Below are positions 8,606 through 16,935 of a stretch of 64,000 nt of DNA, piece by piece. The notes below the pieces were generated by a model, which saw only the letters and a program-made list of their open reading frames with translations, had not been told where the DNA came from and did not search any database. Each line of letters opens with the position of its first letter. Position 1 is the stretch's first letter. The position numbers and the translations under genes were made by a program. This stretch comes from Rhodococcus zopfii NBRC 100606 = JCM 9919 (GTDB lineage Bacteria > Actinomycetota > Actinomycetes > Mycobacteriales > Mycobacteriaceae): assembly GCF_001895025.1 (NCBI RefSeq), contig NZ_BCXI01000004.1, positions 1-64,000 on the forward strand. The letters run 5' to 3'.

Positions 8606-9111
8606 CCGGCGCCGAAGGCCATCGCCGCCGCCTCACATCCGGCACGGGGGACAGCGGCGTGGTCAAGGAACCTTCGCCGGGACTGGTGCTCCGGGTGATG
8701 CGTCGGCCAGAAGCCGGATTCGCGCTGATCGGGGCGTTCAACACGGTCTTCGGCATGGCGCTGACCGTGTTCTGGCTGGCCGTCCTCGGCGACGACTGGC
8801 CACCGGCGGTGGCTGTCGTTCTCGCCTACGCGATCGGCGTTGTGACCGCATTCGTCCTGCACCGCACGCTCGTGTTCCGTGTCCGTGGACGGGTGGTTCG
8901 CGACTTTCTCGCGTTCGTGGCAGTGAACTCGGGAGGTCTCCTCCTGAACGTCCTCTTGCTTTCGCTTGCCGTGCAGGTACTGAATCTGCCGAGGATCCCG
9001 TCCGCGATCGTGATCATGGCTCTCGTCGCGATCGCCAGCTGGTTCGGGCACCGGCACATCTCGTTCCGGCGACCGCGGAACTCGGCGGTCGAGCCCGGAA
9101 CGAAGCGGTGA
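8602..9111 (+). CDS. GtrA-like family membrane protein
   Basis: A 169-residue protein with four closely spaced helices. GtrA features visible are the N-terminal FALIGAFNTVFGMAL, the middle YAIGVVTAFVLHRTLVFR and the C-terminal FGHRHISFR. GtrA/PF04138 proteins are proposed flippases for polyprenyl-phosphate sugars or accessory partners of GtrB. The GTG start overlaps the preceding membrane protein's stop (GTGA), which implies a shared complex or pathway. Together with the divergent GtrB-like and WecE-like genes this makes a complete donor-synthesis, flipping and transfer set. Confidence 0.85.
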   Translation: MTGAEGHRRRLTSGTGDSGVVKEPSPGLVLRVMRRPEAGFALIGAFNTVFGMALTVFWLAVLGDDWPPAVAVVLAYAIGVVTAFVLHRTLVFRVRGRVVRDFLAFVAVNSGGLLLNVLLLSLAVQVLNLPRIPSAIVIMALVAIASWFGHRHISFRRPRNSAVEPGTKR

Positions 9112-9189
9112 CACCGAGCTTCCGCTTTACCGCCGGGATCGTCACTCTCGGCGCGGTCCGCAGCGCAACACGGCCGGAGCGCGGATGCG

Positions 9190-10122
9190 ATGCGTAACCT
9201 CGTAGGCGTGCCACGCATCGCCTACTTCGGTCCGACCGGGACCTTCACCGAAATGGCCCTCGCTCACCTGGAGGACACCGGAATCTTCGACGGCCCGGTC
9301 GAACGGGTGTCGGCGGCCAGCCCACCCGCCGCGCTGCAACTGCTGCGCGACGGCGACGTCGACGGTGCCGTGGTGCCGATCGAAAGCTCCGTCGAAGGGT
9401 CCGTTCCGCCGACGATGGACGCACTGTCCATCGGACCGCGCCTGCAGATCGTCGCGGAAACCGAACTGGACGTGGCGTTCACCGTCGTCGTCCGTCCCGG
9501 CACCACCGCCGATCAGGTCCGGACCGTCGCCGCGTACCCCGTTGCGGCGGCGCAGGTGCAGCAGTGGATCGCCGAGAAACTCCCGCAGGCCGAGATCGTT
9601 GCCGCCTCGTCGAACGCCGGCGCGGCAGAGGACGTCGCCGCCGGCAAGGCCGACGCCGGAGTCTCCACCGCACTGGCCGGTGAACGGCTCGGCCTCGATG
9701 CCCTCGCCGAGGGGGTCGCGGACTTCGCCGGTGCCCGCACCCGATTCGTGCTGCTGACCCGGCCCGCGAAGACCCCGCCGCGCACCGGGCACGACCGCAC
9801 CGCGGTGATCCTGCAACTGCCGAACGAACCCGGATCGCTCGTGCGGGCCATGACCGAGTTCGCGACCCGCGGCATCGACCTCACCCGCATCGAGTCGCGC
9901 CCGACCCGCCGGGAATACGGCACCTACTTCTTCCACTTGGACTGCGTGGGACACATCGACGACGCGCTCGTCGCCGAGGCGCTCAAGGCCCTGCACCGGT
10001 TCGCGCAGGTCCGGTTTCTCGGATCGTGGGCGGCGGTCGCCGACAACGGTGTGCCCCCGGTGTCGGACGAAGCGGATGCGCAGTGGCTCGATGCGCTGCG
10101 ACGGGGAGAGGAAGACCGGTGA
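9190..10122 (+). CDS. pheA: Prephenate dehydratase
   Basis: A 310-residue monofunctional enzyme that converts prephenate to phenylpyruvate in phenylalanine synthesis. The catalytic domain begins RIAYFGPTGTFTEMA and includes the GAVVPIESSVEGSV motif and a TRF motif (ARTRFVLL). A C-terminal ACT domain (about 195-280) carries the phenylalanine-binding signatures PGSLVRAM and the ESRP motif LTRIESRPTRR. Feedback inhibition by Phe is therefore expected. ATG 9190 has an upstream GGAG at 9-nt spacing; an in-frame GTG at 9208 (VPRIAYFG) is the alternative and gives the shorter N-terminus seen in mycobacteria. The next gene overlaps its stop. Confidence 0.95.
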   Translation: MRNLVGVPRIAYFGPTGTFTEMALAHLEDTGIFDGPVERVSAASPPAALQLLRDGDVDGAVVPIESSVEGSVPPTMDALSIGPRLQIVAETELDVAFTVVVRPGTTADQVRTVAAYPVAAAQVQQWIAEKLPQAEIVAASSNAGAAEDVAAGKADAGVSTALAGERLGLDALAEGVADFAGARTRFVLLTRPAKTPPRTGHDRTAVILQLPNEPGSLVRAMTEFATRGIDLTRIESRPTRREYGTYFFHLDCVGHIDDALVAEALKALHRFAQVRFLGSWAAVADNGVPPVSDEADAQWLDALRRGEEDR

Positions 10123-10781
10123 GCGGCAGATTGATCCTGGCCCGGCACGGGCAGACGGTGGCGAACGTGGCGCGGCGGCTGGACACCAAGCTGCCCGGCG
10201 CCGAACTGACGGAACTCGGTGTTGCACAGGCACACACGCTCGGCACGAACCTCGCCGACCGGCCGCCGGTGCTGCTGGTCGCCTCCCACGCGATCCGTGC
10301 CCGCCAGACCGCCCACCAGATCGAACTGGCCTCCGGTGTCGCCGCGACCGTCCGCGCCGGATTGCACGAGGTGCAGGCCGGCGATCTCGAGGACCGCAGC
10401 GACGAAGAGTCACACAAGCTGTTCATGAAGGTCTACGAGTCGTGGCACAGCGGCGACCTGCGCTCGCGGGTTCCCGGCGGCGAATCCGGCCTCGACGTGA
10501 TCGACCGGTATGTGCCGGTCGTCGAGGACCTGCGTGAACAATTCCTCGGTGACGGGTCGGGCGACGTGGTGGTGGTCAGTCACGGTGCCGCGATCCGGCT
10601 GGTCGCCGCGTATCTCGGCAAGGTGCCGGGCAGCTTCGCGACCAGCAACCACCTCGCGAACACCCAGACCGTCGAACTGGTGCCGCGCCCCGGCGGCGGC
10701 TGGGAATGCGTGCGGTGGGGCACATTCCAGGCGCCGTTCCACCGAACCGGGGGCGCGGGCGCCGACGATCCGATGGGCTGA
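10119..10781 (+). CDS. Histidine phosphatase (phosphoglycerate mutase-like), Rv3837c-like
   Basis: A 220-residue member of the histidine phosphatase superfamily. The catalytic RHG is at the N-terminus (LILARHGQTVANVARR), an arginine motif follows (SHAIRARQTA), and the second histidine lies in VVVSHGAAIRL. It starts at a GTG overlapping the pheA stop (GTGA), the same pairing as Rv3838c-Rv3837c in M. tuberculosis. Family members are cofactor-dependent mutases or broad phosphatases; residues specific for glycolytic mutase are not clear, so phosphatase is the safer call. An upstream in-frame extension into pheA is rejected. Confidence 0.88.
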   Translation: MSGRLILARHGQTVANVARRLDTKLPGAELTELGVAQAHTLGTNLADRPPVLLVASHAIRARQTAHQIELASGVAATVRAGLHEVQAGDLEDRSDEESHKLFMKVYESWHSGDLRSRVPGGESGLDVIDRYVPVVEDLREQFLGDGSGDVVVVSHGAAIRLVAAYLGKVPGSFATSNHLANTQTVELVPRPGGGWECVRWGTFQAPFHRTGGAGADDPMG

Positions 10782-10782
10782 G

Positions 10783-11634
10783 CTACCGGTCCGCCCGGTC
10801 CCGTTCGAGACGGGCGACGAGGTCGCCGAGCGCCCGCCGCAGGACGCCGTTGGTCCCGGCACTCAGCGTCGTCCACGAGGTGCCGTCGGGAGCGGCCGAC
10901 GACGTGCCGACGACCCGCCCGGCGGTCGTGTCGAAGACCGTGACGGGACCCCCGACCGGACCCGTCGCACCGTCGCCGTGCCGGATCCCGACGATCTCGG
11001 CGAACGTGCCGCACGGCCCGAGCGCCGCCCCGAGCAACGCCGCCTCCGCAGCGGGCACCCCGGCTTCCGCCAGCCGACGGGTGGTGCGCGCGCCGTCCCC
11101 CGCGCCCTCGGTCAGCGCCGCGGACAGTCGCGCGGTCGGCAGACTCACCCCGCCGGTGCGGGCCGGCCCGGCCGGACCCAGCATCCGCACGATCGGGGAC
11201 ACGGATCCGGGGTCGGCGTCGTCGAGCACGAAACCGCCGGGCACGACCCGCGCGGTCACCGTGCGGTTGCCGGCGCCGGACACCCCGCACTCGGCGCTGC
11301 CGTGCGCGAGACCCAACCGGTCGACCGTGCCGTCGTGGAACCGTCGCACCGCGACCTCCCACGCCGGCCGGCCGAGCGTGCGCAGCCGGTCCGCGACCGC
11401 CGGGTGCACCGCGCCGGCCCGGACCAGGCCGCGCGCGCCGAGCGCGTCGGCCGCCCGGGCGAACGCCACCTGCCGCTCGGTGTCGCTGTCGTGGTGCTGA
11501 CGATGCGCCAGCACGACCGGCATTTCCGGTACTGCCGCCAACCCGATGAGGACGTGCACTTCGTCGTCGCTGACCGGGACCGGTCCCAGCGAGCCGGTTC
11601 CGGAGAGGACGCCGAGCGTATCGATGCCGATCAC
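10783..11634 (-). CDS. ESX secretion-associated protein, EspG-like
   Basis: A 283-residue soluble protein of EspG length. It starts at a GTG overlapping the PPE stop (GTGA). It has the mixed alpha/beta, charge-poor composition of the family (DEVHVLIGLAAVPEMPVVLAHR, later GGFVLDDADPGSVSPIVRML). EspG proteins are cytosolic chaperones that bind the tip of PE-PPE heterodimers and feed them to a type VII (ESX) secretion system. The assignment rests on length, composition and position last in a PE-PPE-x operon; no short diagnostic motif exists. No ESX core gene (eccB/C/D/E, mycP) is present in the window. Confidence 0.7.
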   Translation of the reverse strand: MIGIDTLGVLSGTGSLGPVPVSDDEVHVLIGLAAVPEMPVVLAHRQHHDSDTERQVAFARAADALGARGLVRAGAVHPAVADRLRTLGRPAWEVAVRRFHDGTVDRLGLAHGSAECGVSGAGNRTVTARVVPGGFVLDDADPGSVSPIVRMLGPAGPARTGGVSLPTARLSAALTEGAGDGARTTRRLAEAGVPAAEAALLGAALGPCGTFAEIVGIRHGDGATGPVGGPVTVFDTTAGRVVGTSSAAPDGTSWTTLSAGTNGVLRRALGDLVARLERDRADR

Positions 11635-12896
11635 CGGCCCGGTTCCGGGCCCGCGCCCAGCACGGCGGGAACCACGGTCCGTCCGTCGGCGAAATGCTCG
11701 ACGGTCGGACGGAAGTCGGTGCGGGTGTCCTGATTGTCGTCGCTGCCTGCTGCACGAGCCGCGGCCGATCCGGCGCCGTGCGCCGGGGCCGTCGTGTCGC
11801 CGACCGGATCGCCGGGGATCCGCAGGTCGCCGCGGACCGGGCCGGTTGCGGTGCCCCCGGTGGAGCCGATCGAGGTCATCCCCGCCGCGGTTCCGCCCGC
11901 GGCGGCGAGTCCGCCCGCCGTCGAGAACGCGCCGAGTCCGGGGGCGCTCCCGATCGCGCCGGCTCCGCCGGCCGCGGCGGAGGGCACCGCGGCCGGCGCT
12001 GATCCGGGTCCGAAAACGTTGCCCGTTCCCGGTGTGTACGTCGACGTCGCGACGGTGGGCGTGTGGCCCTGCCCGAACGTGTGGCCCTGCCCGAAGGCCG
12101 ACGCGACCTCCGACGGCGACCCGGCGACACCGACCCCACCGGACGCCACGTTCGCGACCTCGGCGGCGACCCGGCCGGCCTCTCCGCCGACGCTCCGGAG
12201 CACGTCCCCGTTGCCGAGCGCGTCGCCGACGCGGGACACCACCGAGCGGGCACCGTCGACGACGGACTGCACCGGATCCGTGAACTGCACGTGCTCGGTG
12301 TGCTCTGTGCGGGAGACGACCGTCGCGAGCTGCTGCACGCCCACCGTGTCCGGCGCGCCACCGGTCAGCGACGGCGGTGCGGTGAAGCGGTCCGGTATCG
12401 CGGCGAACAGCGACGCCGCCTCGTAGGCCTCCATCGCGGCGGCGGCGCGAAGGTCGAGCGCCTTCTCCGCGGCCTCCGCGGCCGCGGCGCCACCGTTCAC
12501 CGCGCCGCCGGCCGTGTAGGCGGCGACCTTCGCGGCCTGCACCGCAGCGATCTCCGGCAGGCTCGGCATCGCGATCAGTGCGGTCGCGTACGCACCCGAC
12601 CCGACCGCGGCCTTCTGTGCCGCCGCGGTCGCCTCCCCGACGACCGATTGCGTCCACGCGATGAACGGGCCGAGGGCGGTGATCGCGGTACCGCCGGTCG
12701 TGCCCTCCCAGCCGAGGCCCAGTTCCGCCGCGACCCGGGTGAGTGTGATGTCGGCGTCCGCGAATGCCGCGGCGACCGCGGCCCAGGCCGGTCCGGCGGC
12801 GCCGATCGGCAGCGGACCCGTGCCCGTGGTCAGGCTCGTCGAGTTCAGGGTGGCGCCCCGCGGCAACCACACGACCCCGGTCATTCCGAGCGTCAT
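11631..12896 (-). CDS. PPE family protein
   Basis: A 421-residue protein. The N-terminal helical domain (about 1-180) matches the PPE fold, but the signature near the N-terminus reads WLPRGATLNSTSL in place of a canonical PPE motif. The C-terminal half is low-complexity Ala/Gly/Ser/Thr with a short duplication (FGQGHTFGQGHT). PPE proteins pair with PE proteins and are secreted by ESX systems. The gene lies 37 bp downstream of the PE gene and overlaps the EspG-like gene by 4 bp, which is classic operon order. Rhodococci carry few such genes compared with mycobacteria. Confidence 0.75.
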   Translation of the reverse strand: MTLGMTGVVWLPRGATLNSTSLTTGTGPLPIGAAGPAWAAVAAAFADADITLTRVAAELGLGWEGTTGGTAITALGPFIAWTQSVVGEATAAAQKAAVGSGAYATALIAMPSLPEIAAVQAAKVAAYTAGGAVNGGAAAAEAAEKALDLRAAAAMEAYEAASLFAAIPDRFTAPPSLTGGAPDTVGVQQLATVVSRTEHTEHVQFTDPVQSVVDGARSVVSRVGDALGNGDVLRSVGGEAGRVAAEVANVASGGVGVAGSPSEVASAFGQGHTFGQGHTPTVATSTYTPGTGNVFGPGSAPAAVPSAAAGGAGAIGSAPGLGAFSTAGGLAAAGGTAAGMTSIGSTGGTATGPVRGDLRIPGDPVGDTTAPAHGAGSAAARAAGSDDNQDTRTDFRPTVEHFADGRTVVPAVLGAGPEPGR

Positions 12897-12933
12897 CGGC
12901 TCTACCTTTCTGACAGCAGGTGGGAGAGGTCGG

Positions 12934-13260
12934 TCACACCGTGGCGTGCAGGGCGGCGACCCGCCGCGTCTCGAGATCGGTGTAGTGCGCGGCCTGGTTG
13001 CGGATGGTCAGCGCAGCGGTCCGCAATTCCTCGACACCCCGCGCGGCCGCAGGCCGGAAACTCGCGGTGAGTCCGCCGAAGTGCTGCGAAATCAGCCGGG
13101 ATACCTCCTCCGCCCCTGGTGGCGGCACGTCCAGGGCCGGATCTGCTGCCTGCACGGATGCTTCGAGGCGTGATGCGAGGGCCTCGAGTTCGGCGGCGGC
13201 GACGAGCAGAGCGTCGGGATCGACGTAGATGTGGTCGGGCACGGGCCGTTCTCCTGACAT
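12934..13260 (-). CDS. PE family protein
   Basis: A 108-residue two-helix protein of PE-domain size. It carries the typical opening IYVDPDALLVAAAELEALAS, a central turn rich in proline (DPALDVPPPGAEEVS), and a C-terminal YxxxE signal (Y93-E97 in HYTDLETRR), the general type VII secretion motif. The ATG before SGERPVPDH is chosen because it leaves about 20 residues before the PE helix; a longer frame to 13482 has no PE-like content. It is first in the PE-PPE-EspG operon and divergent from a TetR gene. Confidence 0.78.
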   Translation of the reverse strand: MSGERPVPDHIYVDPDALLVAAAELEALASRLEASVQAADPALDVPPPGAEEVSRLISQHFGGLTASFRPAAARGVEELRTAALTIRNQAAHYTDLETRRVAALHATV

Positions 13261-13374
13261 CTCGGGTGCGGATGGCGGGCGCGGTGGTCCGTTCGCCCTC
13301 GAAGGGTTGGACGCGTCGCGGTCCGGATCGGTTCCCCTCGATTTGTGCCGGGTATCCTCGAGGCCGTCAGTGAC

Positions 13375-13388
13375 AGAGCGATCGATAG
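13375..13388. promoter_or_regulatory. Candidate TetR operator (CGATCG palindrome), site 1
   Basis: AGAGCGATCGATAG is an imperfect palindrome around CGATCG, ending 14 bp before the ATG of the first TetR gene. The position suggests autoregulation. It resembles the sites at 16017, 26501, 27289 and 27419. Confidence 0.45.
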
Positions 13389-13402
13389 GTTGGGGTGCGG
13401 GA

Positions 13403-14044
13403 ATGGGAACTTCCACCGGCGACACAGTCACCGACGGGGTGGCCGTGCCGGATTGGCGGAAGCTCGAGGCGACCGAGCTCACCCCGATCCTGTCCGCCGC
13501 ACTCGACGCGTTCTACGAGACCGGCTTCCACGGCACGTCGGTCCGTGAGATCGCGCGGCGCGTGGGCGTGACGGTTCCGGCCCTGTACTACCACCACGAA
13601 AACAAGGAGGGGCTGCTCATCGCGCTGCTGGAGCTGTCCACCAGCGATGTGCTCTCACGGGCGCACGCCGCGGACGCCGACGGCGGCGACGACCCGGTGC
13701 GGCGGCTGTCCAACGTCATCGAAGCCATCGTGCTGCGGATGACGCTGCGCGCGCGGCTTGCGGCGCTCGAAGGTGAGTCGCGGTATCTGAGCCCGGACAA
13801 CAGGCAGCGTTATCGCGCGGTCCGCAAGGGCGTCGAGCAACTTGTCCGCAGCATCGTCGAGGAAGGGACCGCGAGCGGCGTGTTCGACGTCGACGACCCG
13901 GCGGAGACCACCCGCGCGCTGCTGGGCATGTGCCAGTCCATTCCGCGCTGGTACCACTCCGAGGGCACACTCACCCCGGAAGAGGTCGCGGCGAAGTACG
14001 TCGACATCACGCTCAAGACGGTCGGGGCGCCCTCGCGGCGGTGA
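13403..14044 (+). CDS. TetR-family regulator (paralog 1)
   Basis: A 213-residue repressor. The helix-turn-helix lies at about 35-65 (FHGTSVREIARRVG, VTVPALYYHHENKEGLL), followed by an all-helical ligand-binding domain. It is closely similar to the regulator at 18947, with near-identical recognition helices, so the two may see the same operator. The ATG before GTSTGDTVTDG is preceded by GTGCGGG; longer frames cross the candidate operator. It opens the catabolic region and stands next to a divergent crotonase/oxidoreductase pair. Acyl-CoA or a pathway acid is a likely ligand, by analogy with other beta-oxidation TetRs. Confidence 0.85.
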   Translation: MGTSTGDTVTDGVAVPDWRKLEATELTPILSAALDAFYETGFHGTSVREIARRVGVTVPALYYHHENKEGLLIALLELSTSDVLSRAHAADADGGDDPVRRLSNVIEAIVLRMTLRARLAALEGESRYLSPDNRQRYRAVRKGVEQLVRSIVEEGTASGVFDVDDPAETTRALLGMCQSIPRWYHSEGTLTPEEVAAKYVDITLKTVGAPSRR

Positions 14045-14098
14045 TCGCAGCTCCGACGACGGCGGTGTGAGCCGCCGCCGTCGGGGGAGTGGCGGTGC

Positions 14099-14884
14099 TT
14101 ACCGGTTGCGGTACACCGCGGGGCGCTTGTCCAGGAACGCGCGGGCGCCCTCGTGGAAATCGTCGGCGGCGAGCAACTGCAGCTGCCCGGCGCGTTCACG
14201 AGCGAATGCGGCGTCGAGTTCGGTGAGGGTCGCGTCGTTGATCGCGGCCTTCGTCGAGCCCAGCGCGTCGGCCGGCCCGTCCGCGAGCCGCTGCGCCAGC
14301 GCCTCGATCGCGTCGGCGTATCCGTCGTCGGGGTAGGCGTCGGCGATCAGGCCGGCCGCGACGGCCTCGGTGGCGGGCAGGCGCTCGGCGAGCAGCGCCA
14401 TCTTCAGCGCGCGGGCCCGTCCGATCGACGCGGCGACCAGCGCGGATGCGCCGCCGTCCGGCATCAGCCCGACCTTGGTGAACGCGAGCAGGAAGTAGGC
14501 CGATTCGGCCGCGACCGTCAGGTCGCAGGACAGCGCCAGCGAGACGCCCACCCCGGCCGCGGGGCCGTTGACGGCGCCGATCACGGGACGCGGGAACGTC
14601 CGGATCGCGGCTACGGCGCGGTTCGCCGCGTCGATGGTCGCGGGCGAGGGGGGACCGTCGGCGGATTCGACGCTGGACAGATCCGCGCCGGTGCAGAATG
14701 CGCGACCGCTGCCGGTGAGCACCGCGACCCGCACGGTCGCGTCGCCGGCGTGCTTCTCGAACGCCTCGGCGATTGCCTCGAGGGTTTCGGTGGTGACCGC
14801 GTTCATGCGGGCGGGGCGGTTGATCGTCACGCGCAGGACGCCGTCGTCGACGAGTGTGTCGACGCCGGGGATGTCGTCGGGCAT
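14099..14884 (-). CDS. Enoyl-CoA hydratase/isomerase (crotonase) family
   Basis: A 261-residue crotonase. Oxyanion-hole segments are SGRAFCTGADLSSV (about 58-71) and IGAVNGPAAGVGVSLAL (about 100-116). At the position where a hydratase has its catalytic glutamates the sequence is TKVGLMPDGGASALV, with Asp in place of the second Glu, as in PaaG-like isomerases and 2-ketocyclohexyl-type members. Isomerase or a non-hydratase reaction is therefore possible. It is co-transcribed behind the MDR oxidoreductase with a 19-bp gap. Confidence 0.85.
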   Translation of the reverse strand: MPDDIPGVDTLVDDGVLRVTINRPARMNAVTTETLEAIAEAFEKHAGDATVRVAVLTGSGRAFCTGADLSSVESADGPPSPATIDAANRAVAAIRTFPRPVIGAVNGPAAGVGVSLALSCDLTVAAESAYFLLAFTKVGLMPDGGASALVAASIGRARALKMALLAERLPATEAVAAGLIADAYPDDGYADAIEALAQRLADGPADALGSTKAAINDATLTELDAAFARERAGQLQLLAADDFHEGARAFLDKRPAVYRNR

Positions 14885-14903
14885 GGTGTCTCCTTCGAAA
14901 GTG

Positions 14904-15875
14904 TCAGGACCGCAAGGACAGTGCGACCTTGCCGGTGGCGGACCGGTGCGCGAGCGCCAGCAGTGCGTCGGCTGCGCTCGTCATCGGGTGGAGCGTGGGT
15001 TCCGGGACCTGCAGGGCGCCGGTCCGCAGCAGCGGTTCGAGTTGCGCCCACTGCCGGGCCGGGTAGTCGGGGAAGGTGCGGACGTATTCGCCCCAGCCGG
15101 CGCCGACGACCGACGTGTTGCGCAGCAGGAGACGGTTGACCTTGACGGTGGGGATCTCCCCGCCGGTGAAACCGAGCACGACGACGCGCCCGTTCGGGGC
15201 GAGGCTGCGCAGGCTGTCGGTGAAGCGGTCGCCGCCGACGGGGTCGAGGACGATGTCGACGCCGCGCCCGCCGGTCAGTTCGAGGACACGGTCCTTGAAG
15301 CCGTCGACCGGCACGGTGTGGGTCGCGCGATTCGCCCGGGCCACTTCGGCTTTCGCGTCGGTGCTCACGACGGCGATGGTCTCGAGCCCGAGCGCCGCCG
15401 CGACCTGGAGGGCGGCGACGCCGATGCCGCCCGCGGCGCCGTGCACGAGCACGGTGTCGCCGGCGCGGTAGCGGGCGCGTTCGTCGAGCGCGAAGTGGAC
15501 GGTCAGGTAGTTCATGAGGAATCCGGCGCCGGCGCTGAGTGAGACCGAATCCGGCAGGGGGAATACGGAATTCACATCCACGGCGACGGTCTGCTGCCAC
15601 GCGCCGCCGGTGGCGAGGACGGCGACGCGCTGCCCGGGGGTCAGCCCGCTGCCGACCGGCGCGGAGCGAACGGTCCCGGCGCCTTCGACGCCTGGAACGA
15701 ACGGCAGGGGCCGCACGACCTGGTAGGCGCCGCTGGTCTGCAGCAGGTCCGGGAACGAGACGCCCGCGGCGTGCAGGTCCACGATCACCGCGTCGGTACC
15801 GGCGGCGGGTTCGGGGATGTCTACCAGGCGCAGGCCGTCGGGTCCGTTCGTGTCGGTCAGTTGTACTGCCTGCAT
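14904..15875 (-). CDS. Zinc-independent MDR oxidoreductase (quinone oxidoreductase/enoyl reductase-like)
   Basis: A 323-residue NADPH:quinone-reductase-type MDR protein. It has the GroES-like N-domain (VDLHAAGVSFPDLLQTSG, PFVPGVEGAGTV) and a Rossmann NADPH-binding motif (VLVHGAAGGIGVAALQVAAALG). No structural or catalytic zinc cysteines are visible. Members reduce quinones or the 2,3-double bond of enoyl thioesters and enones. Its place directly before a crotonase gene and divergent from another crotonase favours a CoA-ester or enone reductase, but this is inferred. The start ATG is well placed and 180 bp separate it from the divergent gene. Confidence 0.85.
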   Translation of the reverse strand: MQAVQLTDTNGPDGLRLVDIPEPAAGTDAVIVDLHAAGVSFPDLLQTSGAYQVVRPLPFVPGVEGAGTVRSAPVGSGLTPGQRVAVLATGGAWQQTVAVDVNSVFPLPDSVSLSAGAGFLMNYLTVHFALDERARYRAGDTVLVHGAAGGIGVAALQVAAALGLETIAVVSTDAKAEVARANRATHTVPVDGFKDRVLELTGGRGVDIVLDPVGGDRFTDSLRSLAPNGRVVVLGFTGGEIPTVKVNRLLLRNTSVVGAGWGEYVRTFPDYPARQWAQLEPLLRTGALQVPEPTLHPMTSAADALLALAHRSATGKVALSLRS

Positions 15876-15957
15876 GGGTCTCCTCGTCGGCGGGTTAGAC
15901 CGTGTCCGCGGACGTGCACCGTGGTCCGCAACACAGGGCTCATCCTTACCAGAGGCT

Positions 15958-15973
15958 ACTGATCGTGCGCTAG
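15958..15973. promoter_or_regulatory. Candidate TetR operator, site 2
   Basis: ACTGATCGTGCGCTAG matches the site at 26501 (ACTGAACGATCGCTAG) at 13 of 16 positions, with the same outer ACTGA and CGCTAG arms. It lies in the divergent control region between the MDR gene and the crotonase at 16056. Confidence 0.4.
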
Positions 15974-15988
15974 CTAGATCGAGATGTT

Positions 15989-16004
15989 GACCGAGCGATC
16001 GGTC
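15989..16004. promoter_or_regulatory. Candidate TetR operator, site 3
   Basis: GACCGAGCGATCGGTC has perfect 6-bp inverted arms (GACCGA/TCGGTC) around four bases and contains CGATCG. It overlaps a possible -35 element TTGACC at 15987-15992, where a bound repressor would block polymerase. Confidence 0.5.
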
Positions 16005-16016
16005 CGTGGTAGTCCT

Positions 16017-16030
16017 TTAGCGATCGATAA
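16017..16030. promoter_or_regulatory. Candidate TetR operator, site 4
   Basis: TTAGCGATCGATAA is palindromic except at one symmetric pair (TTA.CGATCG.TAA). It ends 25 bp before the ATG of the crotonase at 16056, near the expected transcription start. With site 3 it makes a paired arrangement. Confidence 0.5.
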
Positions 16031-16055
16031 GTAGAGGTCATGGGAAGGACAATCG

Positions 16056-16856
16056 ATGGCCGACGAGCAGACCACCACCGAACCTGCCGCTCTGTACGAG
16101 CGTCGCGGCGGCGTCGCCGTCATCACTCTCAATCGCCCCCGGGCCCTCAACGCGGTGAACGCCGCGCTGTCCACGGCCGTCGGCACGCTCCTGGAACAGG
16201 CCGAGGCGGACGACGACGTACGCGTCGTCGTGATCACCGGCGCGGGTCGCGCATTCTGTGCCGGTGCAGACCTCAAGGCGCTCGCCGCGGGCGAGAGCAC
16301 CGCCGCCGACGGGCATCCCGAGTGGGGCTTCGCCGGCTACGTCCAGCACTGGGTCAGCAAGCCGACCATCGCCGCGGTCAACGGATTCGCGCTGGGCGGC
16401 GGCACCGAACTGGTGCTCGCCTCCGATCTCGCGGTCGTCGACGAGCAGGCGCAGCTCGGCCTGCCCGAGGTCAAGCGCGGCCTGTTCGCCGCGGCCGGCG
16501 GGGTCATCCGTCTTCAGCAGCAGATCCCGCGCAAGGTCGCGCTCGAACTCGCCCTCACCGGCGAGCCGATCACGGCTGCGCAGGGCAAGGAACTGGGCCT
16601 GGTCAACCGGATCGCGCCGCACGGTACCGCGCTCGAGGTCGCTCTCGAACTCGCCGAGGCGATCGCCGCCAACGCACCCCTGTCGGTGCGCGAGTCGAAG
16701 GCGATGATCCACCGGACCGCACACGGTGACGACTGGGCCCCCGGCGTGTGGGACGCCAACACCGCCGCGATGAAGGTGGTCTTCACCAGCGCGGACGCGA
16801 AGGAAGGCCCGACCGCTTTCGCCGAGAAGCGCCAGCCGGTCTGGCAGGGTCGCTGA
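16056..16856 (+). CDS. Enoyl-CoA hydratase (crotonase) family
   Basis: A 266-residue crotonase. Oxyanion-hole motifs are AGRAFCAGADLKAL and IAAVNGFALGGGTELVLA. The stretch QLGLPEVKRGLFAAAGG has a glutamate at the first catalytic position and alanine/glycine at the second, seen in several steroid and fatty acid members. It is the first gene of the plus-strand operon crotonase, thiolase, SDR, TetR, NMO, ACAD, SDR, with a GGGAAGGA ribosome site. It should hydrate or isomerise an enoyl-CoA before the dehydrogenase and thiolase encoded next. Confidence 0.9.
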   Translation: MADEQTTTEPAALYERRGGVAVITLNRPRALNAVNAALSTAVGTLLEQAEADDDVRVVVITGAGRAFCAGADLKALAAGESTAADGHPEWGFAGYVQHWVSKPTIAAVNGFALGGGTELVLASDLAVVDEQAQLGLPEVKRGLFAAAGGVIRLQQQIPRKVALELALTGEPITAAQGKELGLVNRIAPHGTALEVALELAEAIAANAPLSVRESKAMIHRTAHGDDWAPGVWDANTAAMKVVFTSADAKEGPTAFAEKRQPVWQGR

Positions 16857-16935
16857 CCCCGACGATCTCGGCCCGGCGCCACCCGGCCCCTCGCAGCGCC
16901 GGGCCGCACTCCACCCCCTTGGAAAGGAACCTGTC

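Noticed and set aside
10783-12870. One 695-codon gene covering both the EspG-like and PPE regions
   Set aside because: The upstream half of that frame is the shadow of the PPE gene. A GTG overlapping the PPE stop gives a normal-length EspG-like protein.
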